From positions 2,542,001 through 2,606,000 of the forward strand of contig OY978097.1 of the NCBI GenBank assembly GCA_963854735.1: a stretch of 64,000 nucleotides of DNA. Reading direction: 5' to 3'. Position 1 is the stretch's first letter, and each line of letters begins with the position of its first letter. The stretch is from Marvania coccoides. Lineage: Eukaryota > Chlorophyta > Trebouxiophyceae > Chlorellales > Chlorellaceae. A program made the position numbers and the translations under genes. Of the stretch, positions 45,858-57,069 are shown one piece after another. The notes beneath the pieces were generated by a model. It saw only the letters and a program-made list of their open reading frames with translations. It was not told where the DNA came from and searched no databases.

Positions 45858-48558
45858 ATGGGGTTTCTCATACCTGTGACAATTGATTTTTGTGATGGTA
45901 CCACGACGAAGACAACGTTGCTGAGGGTGGAGAGGTCTGGATTGGGAGCAAGGCGACACATGGACCTGTTCCTTGATTTTGGTTCCGAGTGAGTCGCATT
46001 TTTTTTGCTGGTTGTCCGTTAATTGGCGCTAGATTTCAAATCTGCCGCGAGATCCGGGCGACAAGCGGTCGCATTCCTCCGCACTGCTCACGGTCGTGAT
46101 GCAATTTCGAGTCCAAACATCTCATTTTCATTCTCCTGCGCAGGCCGGACACCGCCGAGGTCGACCTCCCTCCGCATCTGGCAAAGTATGGCGTGCGAGT
46201 GCGCAACAATTGCGAGTATTCGGGGCCTTCAGTGCTGGGAGGCGAGCGAGAGGAAGGCAACGTTGAGTACAAGCTGCGCCTCTCCGCAGACAACCCTGTG
46301 CGCTTCCAGCAGCTCGTCACTCAGCTCAAATTCAGGCTTTCAGAGGGCGGGGGCACCTGCCACTACTATATCGGCGTTGAAGACAATGGCCACCCAGCCG
46401 GATTGCTGCCGGGCGAGCTTGCTGCGTCGCTGGAAGCGCTGCACGCGCTGGCCGCGGAGGCGGGGGCCTCGGCAGTCGTCACGCAGACGCCGCTTGGCAC
46501 GGAGGGCCGGCGGTGTGCGGCGGTGGTGGTTCGCTCACTCTCCGGCGAGTTTGAGAGCTCAAAGGTCGAGATTCGGGTGGCTGTGGCTGGCGGGGTGGAC
46601 GGCGGGAAGACCACGCTGGTGTCGGTGCTGAGCCATGGCGTTGACGGCCGGCCAACCCTGGACAACGGCCGAGGGTCTGCCCGCATGGCTGTGCTGCGCC
46701 ACAAGCACGAGATAGAGAGCGGACGCACCTCCTCTGTGAGCCACCGCATCGTGGGGTACGACGCCGTCGGCAGCAGCGTGCTCAACTACTCCCGCCTAGC
46801 CGCGTTTACGCCCAGGGAGCTGGCAGCGGCGGCGACGCGGCTGGTGAGATTCGCTGACCTGGGGGGCTCCCCGCGCTACTCCAAGACGTCGCTGCACGGC
46901 ATGACGAGCACCCGACCAGATTACGTGATGCTGTGCCTTTGCGCAGCGCAAGGGATGTCTCCGGCGACGTTGGAGCGCCTGGCTGTTGCCATGGCGCTAG
47001 GCGTGCCTGCCTTCGTGGTGCTCACCAAAATTGACGCTGTTGACGCGCCCACAATACACTCTTTGGCGGCGGCGGTGGCTGAGGTGGTGGCAGCCGCGCC
47101 TCTGGTCGAGTCCGAGGCAGCAGCAGCCAAGGCCGCGGCGGCCCTGGCCTGCTCGCCGCCCCACGCCCCTGTGGTCCCCATCATCCCCGTTTCCAGCGTC
47201 TCTGGAGCCGGTATCTCCACGCTGCACACCTTCTTGTCAGTCCTACCGCCGCAGCCACCGCCAGCAGCGGCGCCGGTGGTTTCACAGCATGCTTCCGGCG
47301 CTGTGCCGGCCTCCTCCCAACAGCTCACGCACTTCCAGGTGGACAGCTCGATGCGGATGACGGGGGTGGGGGAGGTGCTGAGCGGGGTGGTGGTTTCCGG
47401 GCGGGTGGCGGAGGGCGACTCCCTGCTGTTAGGGCCGGAGGGCGACGGAGGATTTCGCTGCGTCAGAGTGGCCTCAGTCCACAGGTAAGCGAGCGCAGAC
47501 TTAACATATTGCGGAGATAAAAAAAAATAAAAAATTGGAAAGGGTTACATAAAATATTTTTGAATCCCTGCAGGGCGCAAGTCGAGGTCGTTGCGGCTTT
47601 GGCGGGGCAGCACGCCACAGTGGCGCTGTCCGGCACCGGTCCCGAGGAGCTGGAAAACGAGTGCGATGGAGAGGCCGCCTGGAACTGGCCTTCCTTCATC
47701 TCTGCTTCTGCTTCTGCCGTCGCCGCCACAGGCAGCGACCTCTCAACGGTGCTGCGGAGCCCGTTTGTGTGTCGCCAGGGGTCAGGATCGGGGTCCAGTA
47801 CCCCTGGGTCGATCGCCAGCTTGAGCCGCCTGGACAAGGGCGCTGGGTCTGTGGAAGAAAGAGAGGAAGAGGAGGGCAGGGCGGTGGCAACGCCGGCGCT
47901 ACCCTGCCCTGAGCGAGCGTACTCTTCCTCTTTCCTAAAAGAAGATTTCAAGCGACAGACGTCGCAGCGGGACCTGCAGGTGCTGGGGCGGTCGTGGGGG
48001 TTCGCGCGGCGGCTGTCGGGGGGCTCAGCCCCGCTGCCGCAGCTCAGCCGCTCCTCCAGCGGGGCATCCCCTCGCTTTGCCCGCAAAGGCGCGGTGCTGC
48101 TGGGCCTGGAGGTCGACCCCGTGGCTTCGCATTCCTTTGAGGCGCTACTGGTTTTGTTCAACGGGCAAAACCAGCGACAACAGGCGCAGCAGTGGGCTTT
48201 GTTAGCCGGGCGAGACGGCTCCTCCGCGAATCAGCAGCCTTCTCCATTCACAGTGCACTGCGGCGGGGTGCGGCAGGCGGCACAGATCGTGGAGCTTCAG
48301 GAGCTGGATGACGCCGCCGAGGGGCAGGCGCTGGGTGGGGTGGGGTGGGAGCGAGCGTTGGCGGGGAGCAGAGCAGCGGCAGCGGTGTTGCAGGCATCGG
48401 CCGCCGGCGACCGCCAGCTGCGCACCGCCAGAGCGGTGCTGCGGTTCCAGCATCGCCCCGAGTGGATGCTGCCGGGGAGCCGCTTGATTCTGGTGGACTG
48501 CGGGGTGGGGAGCCTGGCGGCGGCGGGAGTGGTGGTTCCATCGTCTTCTCCTTCGTGA
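45858..48558 (+). CDS. GTPBP1/GTPBP2-like translational-type GTPase
   Basis: 818-residue GTPase of the GTPBP1/2 group (ribosome-associated, linked in animals to stalled-ribosome rescue and mRNA surveillance). Exons: 45858-45988, 46144-47484 and 47574-48558. The N-terminal region contains GNVEYKLRLSADNPVRFQQL and CHYYIGVEDNGHPAGLLPGE. The G domain has P-loop GGVDGGKTT (about 190-198), the switch-I-like GRTSSVSHRIVG (about 236), G3 DLGGSPRY and G4 TKID. In animal homologues G3 reads DLAGH; here the catalytic-type His is Ser286. Beta-barrel domains 2 and 3 follow, interrupted by a Ser/Gly/Glu insert at about 560-660 relative to animal proteins. The stop leaves a short Gly/Ser tail. Confidence 0.85.
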
Positions 48559-48817
48559 TAAGGCGACAGATGTAGTCCCGCCCCTTGTAATAGTGGATGG
48601 TCGAGTCGTCCTCATTCTCGCCACATTTTTATGTCTCGGTGGAACACGCGGGGAGATAAGAAGGCAAGGTCGGAGTTCAATAAATACTAATCCAGGGTCG
48701 GTTCTGACGCAAGCAAACGAACTCGCCCAGGAAGAAAGGCGACAAAAACTCATCCTTTTCTAGGAAATAGGCATTCCCATTGGCCCCACAATTAAATTTT
48801 AATAGCTAAAAAACAAA

Positions 48818-50280
48818 ATGCTGGGCTCCCTGAAGTCGTCGTTCGCGGGCCAGGCCTTCCAATCTGCAGCCCAGACGCAAAACAATGCGTCTCGCGGCCA
48901 GCTGCAGGTGTGGGGGGGCTCATTGAAAAAAGACAGCTTTTATGAACAATGTGGCAATTCAACAGCAGATAGGGCGTGCTCGGTGGTGTCAGAGGCGCCA
49001 TCTTGTGATATTAACATTGAAATTGGAGTGCCAACGGCTGGGGATTGGCCATCGCCGCAAATTGAAGCGATGTTTAACCCGCAAATGTGTATTATGTGCT
49101 GCAGGTTCGCGCTGCCGGTCTCAAGGAGGTGCGAGACCGCATCGGCTCGGTGAAAAACACGCAGAAGATCACTGAGGCGATGAAGCTGGTGGCTGCCGCC
49201 AAGGTCCGCCGCGCCCAGGAGGCTGTTGTCAACGGCCGCCCCTTCGCGGAGAACCTCGTGAAGGTGAGAGCCGGCACCCCATCTTGATTTCATCAAGCTG
49301 CCCCTCAATTTACAGCACACATCCCCACTCTTTACCCCCCCTTCCTCTCACCCCGCACTCCTCTATCACTCCAACAGGTGCTGTACGGCGTGAACCAGCG
49401 CCTGCGCGTCGAGGACGTTGACTCCCCGCTCGTTGCCATTCGCCCCGTCAAGTCCGTCCTCCTCGTGGTGATCACCGGCGATCGCGGCCTGTGCGGCGGC
49501 TACAACAACGCCATCATCAAGAAGACCGAGCAGCGCTACGCCGAGCTCACCTCCATGGGCGTCAAGGTCACCCTGGTGACCATCGGCCGCAAGGGTGCCG
49601 CCTACTTCAAGCGCCGCCCCCAATACACCATCGAGGCCACCTACGACGTGGGACAGGCCCCCACCATCAAGGAGGCGCAGGCCATCGCCGACGAGATCTT
49701 TGCCGACTTCGTTTCACAGGAGGTCGACAAGGTGGAGCTGGTGTTCACTAAATTTGTATCGCTCATCTCCTCTGCTCCCGTCATCCAGACGCTGCTGCCG
49801 CTCACCCCCGCGGGCGAGACCTGCGACATCGACGGCAACTGCGTGGACGCCGCTGAGGATGAGATCTTCAAGCTGACCACCCGCGAGGGGCAGCTGGTGG
49901 TGGAGGCGGAGAAGGTGGTCACCGAGACCTCCGACCTGGACTCCTCGCTCATCTTCGAGCAGGACCCCGTGCAGATCGTGGACGCGCTGCTGCCGCTGTA
50001 CATGAACTCGTCGCTGCTGCGGTGCTTGCAGGAGGCGCTGGCCTCTGAGCTGGCTGCCCGCATGAACGCCATGAGCAACGCCTCCGACAACGCCAAGGAG
50101 CTGAAGAAGAGCCTTAACCGGATCTACAACCGCAAGCGCCAGGCAAAGATCACCACCGAGCTCAGCGAGGTGAGACTTGAAGAGAAAGAAAGAAAGAAAT
50201 TGAAGATTGTGATGCTGAAACTGACTCGATGAACCTCCCCACGTGCTTCGCAGATCTGCGCTGGTGCTGCCTCCGTATAA
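48818..50280 (+). CDS. ATPC: Chloroplast ATP synthase gamma subunit
   Basis: Rotor subunit of CF1. 355 residues from exons 48818-48907, 49105-49263, 49378-50169 and 50254-50280. A short Ser/Gln-rich transit peptide (about 33 residues) precedes [40 protein letters not shown] is the DELSEED-contacting region. [20 protein letters not shown] contains the light-regulated disulfide pair Cys232/Cys238 found only in green-lineage plastid gamma subunits, which shows this is not the mitochondrial form. The C-terminal helix [19 protein letters not shown] continues into an 8-residue last exon, ICAGAASV. It is regulated post-translationally by thioredoxin-f. Confidence 0.97.
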
Positions 50281-50965
50281 GTTAAGACGGAGAAATTGTT
50301 TTTTATACGTTAAATTTTTAGAGAGCCCACCCCTCCCCTCCTCTTTTGAGGAAATGGATCTATTGCGGAATAGAGATTAGTATTGTATCTTCTTCTTTTT
50401 TTTGAATGCACACCACCCTCCTTTGATTACCCACCCCCGCCCTGAGAAGAGCTCGTTAATGTATGGCGGGGTGAATTATGACTGGAGGCGGGCTTTCACA
50501 TGTCGCCCATACCTGAGAGTGTAATATGCTACAACACACACACCAATACTCGCCAAGAGGAGCCCTGGCTTGACAAGCTCTTTCAAAAGGAAAAAAAAAA
50601 GGAAAGAAACTATCAAATGGTGCGAAGGCCGTCTCCTGACGGTCCTACATATTTAATTTTACTGAGACGTTCATCTGGTTTAGTCCCCATCATTGCCGCC
50701 CCCTCCTTCGTACGAATTAAGCGAGAGTGATGTTCAATTAGTTTTTCACACCGAGAAGCGCTATTTCATCAACTTTGAGCGAGGATAATCTATTAAATTA
50801 TCAAAATGTTGCGCGACGCCCGTCTTCCTGCGTCGCGATAGGTAGCCCAAGTCTTAAATTTTTGAAATCTTTTTGCAATTTGTCAGGGGTAAGTGCAGGC
50901 AGCCTATACAACTGGTTTCCATTCCATCTGATGCGCATCCCCTCAAATTTACGTTCAGGAGCGAC
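50281..50965. other. Intergenic region, nothing certain
   Basis: AT-rich sequence downstream of ATPC and upstream of the CaaX protein. A plausible 3' splice site (TTCAG at 50954-50958) just before the next ATG suggests a spliced leader exon; the donor is not determined. Confidence 0.4.
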
Positions 50966-51721
50966 ATGGACCCGGGCCCCAGCGGCGTGGCGCAGTTTCA
51001 GGGCATGCAGCAGCCGCTGGCATCGCCAATCAGTCGACTGCCACTCCAGCGGCCAACACTGCGGGTCCAGGACGGGGACATCATCCTGGAGGATGCCATG
51101 CCCTCTGGGGAAGCGTCTCGGGGGCAGGCCACGCCTCAAACCGGCAGTTTATCAGTGCAGCAAGCGCCTGAATCAGCGGTGCTGGCAGCGGCACCCCCCA
51201 CAGCCACAGCAGCGCCGCTGCCGCAGCCTGGCCCGCAGCTAGTGAACAAACACTCTTCGCAGCTGACGTTCAACTCCATGCAAGCCATGAACTCCACACC
51301 GCAGCGAGAGAGCAGCCACGACATGAACGCTGCCGCAGATGCCGCGCTGGCGGGGCTGTCAGGGCAGACGCTGGTGTCGAGAGACGCATCAGGGCGCACA
51401 AACGGCGTGGGCAGCTTAAAAATGTCGTTACCGGCAGAGCTGCTAGGTGGAAAATTTAGGGCAACAGAGCTCACACCGTCAAACGTGCTGCTACTGGCAA
51501 AACAGGGCGGAGATTCTGGCAGAATGTCGACCACAGAACGAATGTGGCGATGGCTGGAGGATGCGGGACCGCCGTACGAAGTGCAGCCTTCATTGGGAGT
51601 GGCGTCGTCTTCTCGTTCTGCCCTCGCAGCAGGCCCCAGCGTGCCGCAACCCGGCAACAGGAGCAACGGCGACAACGGCGGCTTGAAGCGCTTCTTTTGC
51701 TTCCGATGCGCCGTCCTTTGA
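50966..51721 (+). CDS. Unrecognised protein with C-terminal CaaX box
   Basis: Intronless reading frame of 251 residues. I recognise no family. It is mostly disordered: Gln/Pro/Ala-rich to about residue 110, then a Met/Ser/Asn-rich part. A short possible folded or helical segment is at PAELLGGKFRATELTPSNVL and TTERMWRWLEDAGPPYE. The C-terminus FFCFRCAVL ends in Cys-Ala-Val-Leu, a CaaX box whose terminal Leu favours geranylgeranylation. The second Cys upstream, after Lys/Arg/Phe/Phe, could be palmitoylated as in small GTPases, but no GTPase domain is present. This predicts peripheral membrane attachment. The frame is open further upstream without an ATG, so additional 5' coding exons are possible. 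Confidence 0.6.
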   Translation: MDPGPSGVAQFQGMQQPLASPISRLPLQRPTLRVQDGDIILEDAMPSGEASRGQATPQTGSLSVQQAPESAVLAAAPPTATAAPLPQPGPQLVNKHSSQLTFNSMQAMNSTPQRESSHDMNAAADAALAGLSGQTLVSRDASGRTNGVGSLKMSLPAELLGGKFRATELTPSNVLLLAKQGGDSGRMSTTERMWRWLEDAGPPYEVQPSLGVASSSRSALAAGPSVPQPGNRSNGDNGGLKRFFCFRCAVL

Positions 51722-51752
51722 CACCCCTCCACGACATTGACGAATAAAAATG

Positions 51753-51784
51753 CCCCCCCCCCCCACCCACCCCCCACCCCCCCC
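51753..51784. repeat. C-rich low-complexity tract
   Basis: Nearly pure C run broken by three A residues, starting about 30 bases after the stop codon of the CaaX protein gene. Confidence 0.9.
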
Positions 51785-52660
51785 GGACCCCTTTAAACTG
51801 CTGCTTTGCTTTTTTCGCCAGCTAACTTTTTTTCTCTCTTATGTTTTCTCATCCCTGTATCTTTCATGAAATGAATCGTGCCAAGGTTATTTTGTATTGA
51901 TTAACACACACACATTGTGTAGAGGTTTACCTAGTCAGCTGTAAAGAGTGAAAGCTGAGCTGTTTCTGAGCCCCTTTTCTGGCTAGAGCATGGGGATAAA
52001 ATGGCGGGCTTCTTCCTCTTTCTGTATGTGCAGCATTGTCAGAAAATTAAAGAGTAATGTGAGGACGACTACAGAAAAGGGAGGCAAAGAAAAGGTACCA
52101 CAGCAACACGTTGGAACTAGTACCGTCAGTTCCCACTAAGTGAGCTTATTTAAGTGAACGAAATGAAATGGGGAGGGGCGCGGCGCGAACTCAGCGCAGC
52201 TACCCGAAATGCTGCCCAGCCAGCTGACTGACCACTCGTGTGCAGCGTAAATAGGCATGCATGCAGAGGAAAATAAAATGAAGGATAGAAACAAAATTTA
52301 GTTTGCGTTATGAGGGCTATTGCATAAGTCTGCAGACTCATTTTCAAACCGCTGTTTAGGACAGGCGGCGCCGCAGAAAAAAACGTGTTTCTAGGGGAGA
52401 AGGGAAAAAAAATGTTGGGCTAAGCAAATGGTATCATGGACAGCGCTAGCCGCTGACAGAAGGGGGGGGGGCGCCACCGCTGAAGGAAAAACTGAGTCGG
52501 TGAGGAAGAGTGTCATCTCGGAAAAATAGCAAATCAAAGGGGGAGAAATTGAATGAAAATAAAGGGGCATTGTTGTGAGGGTTAATATCATGTGGGTGGC
52601 CTGCAAGCCAGGGAGAACAAAACCAAAAACAAACTAGGTAGAGAAAATAATCTAAAAATA

Positions 52661-52680
52661 ACACACACACACACACACAC
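52661..52680. repeat. AC dinucleotide microsatellite
   Basis: Ten perfect AC units in the 3' flank of the response regulator gene. Confidence 0.9.
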
Positions 52681-52737
52681 AAAACTGTTACTGCTTTTTC
52701 AGAGGGAAGGAACCCTTTCTGCTATTTTACTGGTTCG

Positions 52738-54649
52738 CTAAGGCCCTGGTGCAGCCTCGCTGTGGTGCACAAAGATGTCAAAAAACTCGTGGTCGTTCTC
52801 TTGCTTGACCTGGCCCATGTCGGGAAGCAGCGACTCGCTCAGCGGCTCCTCCGGCAGCGGCGCCCCGCCGCCCAGCGACGGCAGCAGCGCGTCCACGCTC
52901 TCCGGCGAGGGATCATCGCCGCCGCTGCAAATGGCGTTGCTGTTGTTGGCGTGCCCGCTGTCTGGCCCCACCGCGTTGTTGTTATTGTTGTTGTGGTCGG
53001 CCTGGGCGGTGTGCAGGGCGCTGAAGTCGTGCACGCTGCCCGTGTGGTGGGGAGGCTGTGCATTGACGGCAACGACGCCCCCTGCCGCAGCGAAGCTCGG
53101 CTGCGCGTGGTTGCTGTAGCTGAAGGCCGGGCCTTGCGGTGAGGCCATCGGCATAGACTGCGTGGGCACTCCAGCGTGGGGCACAGGGTATGACGTTGGC
53201 GGCATCATCGCCTGAGACGCATAGTGGTTTGTGCCCATCATGGGGGTGCCAGACATGCCAGCGGAGGCGCTGCCGTGCATCACCCCGCCGGCAGCCGCCG
53301 CCGCAGCGGCCTGCATGGCGTGCATGGTCTGGTGCTGCTGCCATGCCGCCACGTGGGCGGCGGCCATAGGCGGGTGCTGCTGCATCCCGATGAAAGTGGG
53401 GTAGGCGGGCTGCACCGGCATCACCGGCTGCATGGGCTGCGTGTGCATGGGCATGGGTCCCGGGTGCTGCGGCTGCATGGGCGCCGCCTGGGGAGCCCCG
53501 ACCGAATGCTGGGCATGCTGCGTCTGAAGTTGGTCGCTGGGGAGGCTTGGTCGCTGCGGCATCTCTTCCTCCGTGTCCGTGCCCCCTCCCGCGTGCTGCT
53601 CCACAGCAAGGGGTTTGGGCATGCGGCCGCCCTTGCCACCGCCGTGCACCCCTTCCACCCGCTTGAGGTACAGGCGGTACTTTTGGAGGTGGGAAGCCAC
53701 GTTCTCGCGGGTGAGTCCCTCCACGCTCATCAGGTCCAGGATGCGCTTGGGCACAGCCTTGTCAATGCCCAGGATGTTGACAGCGTTCACAAACTGCTGG
53801 TGCATCTCCACCGACCACACCACCCGCGGCTTCTTGCTGCCGCTCACGCTCTCGTGCTCCGCGCGCAGCGTCTCCGTCTCGCCCTTGCGCTTGGTGCCGT
53901 GCGTGCGAGAGTCTCCATCGAAGTCGGCTGCAGAGTCGTCGCCGTTGCGAGAGATCTGAACGGAGCGGCGACGCACTACGTGCTGCCACACGTTGCGCAG
54001 CTCCTCGATGCGCACGGGCTTGATGAGAAAGTCCACAGCGCCGTGGGTGACGCCGCGCAGCACCACGTTGGTGTCGCCGTCGGAGGACATCATGATCACC
54101 GGGAGGTCGAGCTCAAGGCCGATGGCCTCCAACAGCCGGAATCCATCCATGTCGGGCATGTACACGTCGGATAGCACGAGATCAAACTGCTCGGTGCCCT
54201 CCTCCTGCCGCTGGCGCAGCAGGGCCAGCGCCTCGTGGCCATTGGACTCGGTGACCACTGGACACAGTGAAGAGAAAAAAATAGTGTGAGGGAGGAGGAT
54301 TGCGGTGAGGGGGGCGCTGTTCGAAAGAAGGTGGTGAGAAGCGTGTGATGAGGGGGAGAGTACGCACCAGTGTAGTTGCAGCGCTGCAGCATTGCTGAGA
54401 CAACTTTGAGACACATTGGGTCGTCATCGACCACCAGGACCTGCAGAGGGCGTAAATTTGGGGTGAGAAATAATCGAGGGGGCGAAAAGGCGCCTGCTTT
54501 TGCGCAGCAGCGCTGTCGACACCCACCTTCAGCCCTGCTGGCGAGAATGGACCGTCTGCTGCCGAACTATCCTGCCTCCCGACTGCCCCGCGGTCTTCTG
54601 AACGCCTTCCAGAGACTGAAGGGACGCTATGAGACATGAATTGCGCCAC
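52738..54649 (-). CDS. Type-B response regulator (receiver + GARP)
   Basis: Transcription factor at the end of a His-Asp phosphorelay; in land plants this is the cytokinin output. 571 residues from exons 54649-54527, 54440-54368 and 54257-52738. The receiver domain has the acidic pocket VLVVDDDP, phospho-acceptor Asp96 in [14 protein letters not shown], and the conserved Lys145 (DFLIKPV). A GARP/Myb-like domain at about 195-255 reads [35 protein letters not shown] and [19 protein letters not shown]. The C-terminal 300 residues are Gln/Met/His/Pro-rich, typical of activation domains. All catalytic receiver residues are intact. No sensor kinase or phosphotransfer protein is in the window. Confidence 0.95.
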
Positions 54650-55008
54650 GCGGAAGCCGGGATGAAAAAATGCTTAAAAATGCGGACTTGTTCTCTTTTA
54701 GAGGTGCCAACAATACGTATGAAAAAAAGACTACAATGTTTTAGTGATAACTCAAGGCTTTGCTATCTAATCTGTGCTCTATACTCCACATAGCTCGCTT
54801 AACGGGAGAAATCTAATCGATAATCACAAATATCTATGAATTTCAGTGGTGTGCGCTAACAACGAGATGAAATGGGCAGTGTAATTAAATGGGAGGATTA
54901 AATAACAGAATGGCTGGCTCCATATAATGTCGGGCGACCCGATCTATATACATGTGTAAAAGAAAAGGCGACTTTTTGTCACGATTTGTGTGCCTCATTC
55001 CGGCGAAT
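54650..55008. other. Intergenic region upstream of the response regulator
   Basis: AT-rich spacer between the 3' end of the putative lumen protein gene and the response regulator start, both minus strand. Likely promoter of the regulator; nothing specific seen. Confidence 0.5.
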
Positions 55009-56367
55009 TTACACGGCTGTTTCAGCATTATCCAACGCATTGGGCCGCAACCGAGGGGGGCGTGGCGTCCGCGAGCCGCTCGCCATGCCCTCTGCTGCCG
55101 CTGGCTCATTCTCACCGCCGTCGCCGCCCCGCTTTTGCTGCAGCTCTTCCATCGGCATTCGCCACAAATCCCGATCGCTGGCGCCCTGCTGCTGTGGTGG
55201 AGGGCCACCCCCACCCCCAGCGGCCTCCTCTCTGCGCCGCCACAACACTTGCACTTGGTCCGATGGGGGTGCAGCTGGCAAAAAGTCCCCCGCTTCCCCC
55301 GGTCCACTCCGCTGCCACAGCACGCCGCCAGGGGGGCCAGACCCGGAAGAAGGCGGCCGCCTGGGCTGGAACTGCGGCGGGGGAGGAAGACTGGGGGGCC
55401 TTGCCACGCTTTCTACCTGCTCCTCAGCAGGCAAGGCGCCGTTGCCGCTGCTTTGCCCCACCGGCGCCGCCACGTCCTTTTCCGCCTCTTTTCCAACGAA
55501 TAACCTCCCCAGCCACCCTCCGCTCGCCTCTGTTGATGGAGAAGATGTCTCCACAGCACTTTTTGGCTGCCTTGGCGTCTCGTTGCTTTGGCCCGGCTGC
55601 TGCTCCGCTGCAGGCGGTTGTTTTCGCAAGCCGATCGCTGCCGCCGCCGCCACGCCCGCCCCAATGCCTATCGCCCTGGCGGCTGTCGCCGCCTTGGGGC
55701 CCCATGAACCCGGCGATATTGCGTCCAGAATGCTCTGGGGGCTGCTGCTGCTGACTGCTTCGGTGGCCGTTTCCTTGACGGCGCTCTGCAGGGCTTTCAG
55801 CAGCTCTGCCGTGTCGTCTGCGTCCTCTTCTTCCAGCTCTGCTTCTTGGGGGAGTAGGAAGGGAGGCGGAGGAGGGGGTGGGGCAATTTGGGCGCGGGTG
55901 GGAGGGGCAGAAACGAGGTCAATGGGAAACGCAGCATTCTCCGCCAGCAGCCGCTCTGTGACCTGCGCCAGCTCGGCGTCCGACATCCCCTGGATGCGCT
56001 CTTTCAAGCGCTGCATCAACATGGTCTCCACGATGTCGCGGTTGAGCGGCACGGTAGCCTTGGTCTCCCTGTTGAAAGTAATAAAACGCAATGGAGATCT
56101 CAGTGAGGGTGGGCTGAAAAACAAAGTGGGCGCATTTTTATATGTGAATTCTTACGCTGCATGCGCTGGTGGAGCCAGCGAAAGGGCAACAGCCAGGAGA
56201 GGTCCAGCTAGTGTCGAAGAAGTGCTCCATTTTGCTTGAATTTGGTGTCTTGTGCTTCTCTTTGAAGGCTTGGGGTGTGCCAAAACATGTTTATTTATTT
56301 TGAGGCAGCATCCGTAACTATTTTGGAGAGCTGCCTTGCCAGTGGGTGACCGCACATTAATTGACAT
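55009..56367 (-). CDS. Unrecognised protein with lumen-type targeting signal
   Basis: 423 residues from exons 56367-56156 and 56068-55009. The N-terminus is basic and Ser/Thr/Lys-rich for about 50 residues, followed by the hydrophobic LAGPLLAVALSLAPPAHAA ending in A-H-A. This is a bipartite plastid-then-thylakoid (or secretory) signal that appears only in this frame. Next come a helical segment (VPLNRDIVETMLMQRLKERI, then SDAELAQVTERLLAENAAF), a polyproline run, an acidic helix and a Gly/Ala hydrophobic stretch (ATAARAIGIGAGVAAAAAIG) that may be a membrane helix. The remaining 230 residues are disordered Pro/Gly/Ser/Glu sequence. No family recognised. The phase-2 splice fits only the frame carrying the signal, which supports the start at 56367. 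Confidence 0.6.
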
Positions 56368-57069
56368 TGTTATTTGGTCAAAAATACGGCCCGCCGGCGC
56401 TTCTCTACCTACATGACAATGTGTTTAGATCATTGCAATTATTATTAATGGAATTTAAGGCTCGCATACGCAATAAAAGCTAAAAATAGCCTTTCCTAAT
56501 AAAATTACACCCGGTGCTTGAGGTGACCTGCAGCACGTAATTCATTCGCAGTAACTGTCGCCCCGCAGTCGAACTGGGGATGTGACTTGGTCCCGAGTCC
56601 GAGGGGGAAGCTATTGTCGTTAAAATAACCCTGGGATGAACACAAAATACGCCGCATGGAGATCTAAAAAAATGCAACTGATATCGCGCCGCGGCATCAG
56701 GTCCCTTGCAACAACAGCATCAACGATCACCAAAACTTTTATAGCGGTGGCTGCCATTTTGCGTCCCGCAGCGTGTTGCGAGCAATCGTTCTTATATAGT
56801 TAAATAGTTAATCCGTTCTTGTTCCACAACCCCCATGCCCGTGGCCAGTGCCAGTGATATTATATTTCAACGCTGCAGACTGCTTGCCCATAGAGTTTTT
56901 GCGCTTTGTTCATCTCATGAACGAATGACGTCCAGAGCAGTCCAGAGGCGGCGCGTTTTTTTCAGAATAACGCCATCTTGCGACATAAAAAAATATTCCA
57001 TTTAACGGGAATCAGCCCCCGCGATGGTTGTATAATTGATATAAATTAGCAGTGGAGGGCGCAAGTACG
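56368..57069. other. Divergent intergenic region upstream of the GAPDH gene
   Basis: About 700 bp between a minus-strand gene and the arsenic-type GAPDH. AT-rich with a TATA-like stretch at about 57031-57047, 20-40 bp before the GAPDH ATG. A motif near 56560 faintly resembles a tRNA T-loop but has no supporting stems. No arsenic-responsive element can be identified by eye. Confidence 0.45.

Larger units (their letters stand above)
51722..52737. other. Convergent 3' region with simple repeats
   Basis: About 1 kb between two convergent genes. The plus strand is C/T-rich near the left gene and A/G-rich near the right gene, so both 3' flanks are pyrimidine-rich on their own coding strand. It includes a C-rich tract, a G run near 52460 and an AC microsatellite. 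No gene recognised. Confidence 0.55.

Noticed and set aside
48818..50280. Mitochondrial ATP synthase gamma subunit
   Set aside because: The insert with Cys232/Cys238 ([11 protein letters not shown]) is specific to green-lineage plastid gamma subunits.
56530..56600. Possible tRNA gene
   Set aside because: Contains a GTTCGA-like loop on the minus strand, but no acceptor, D or anticodon stems can be paired.
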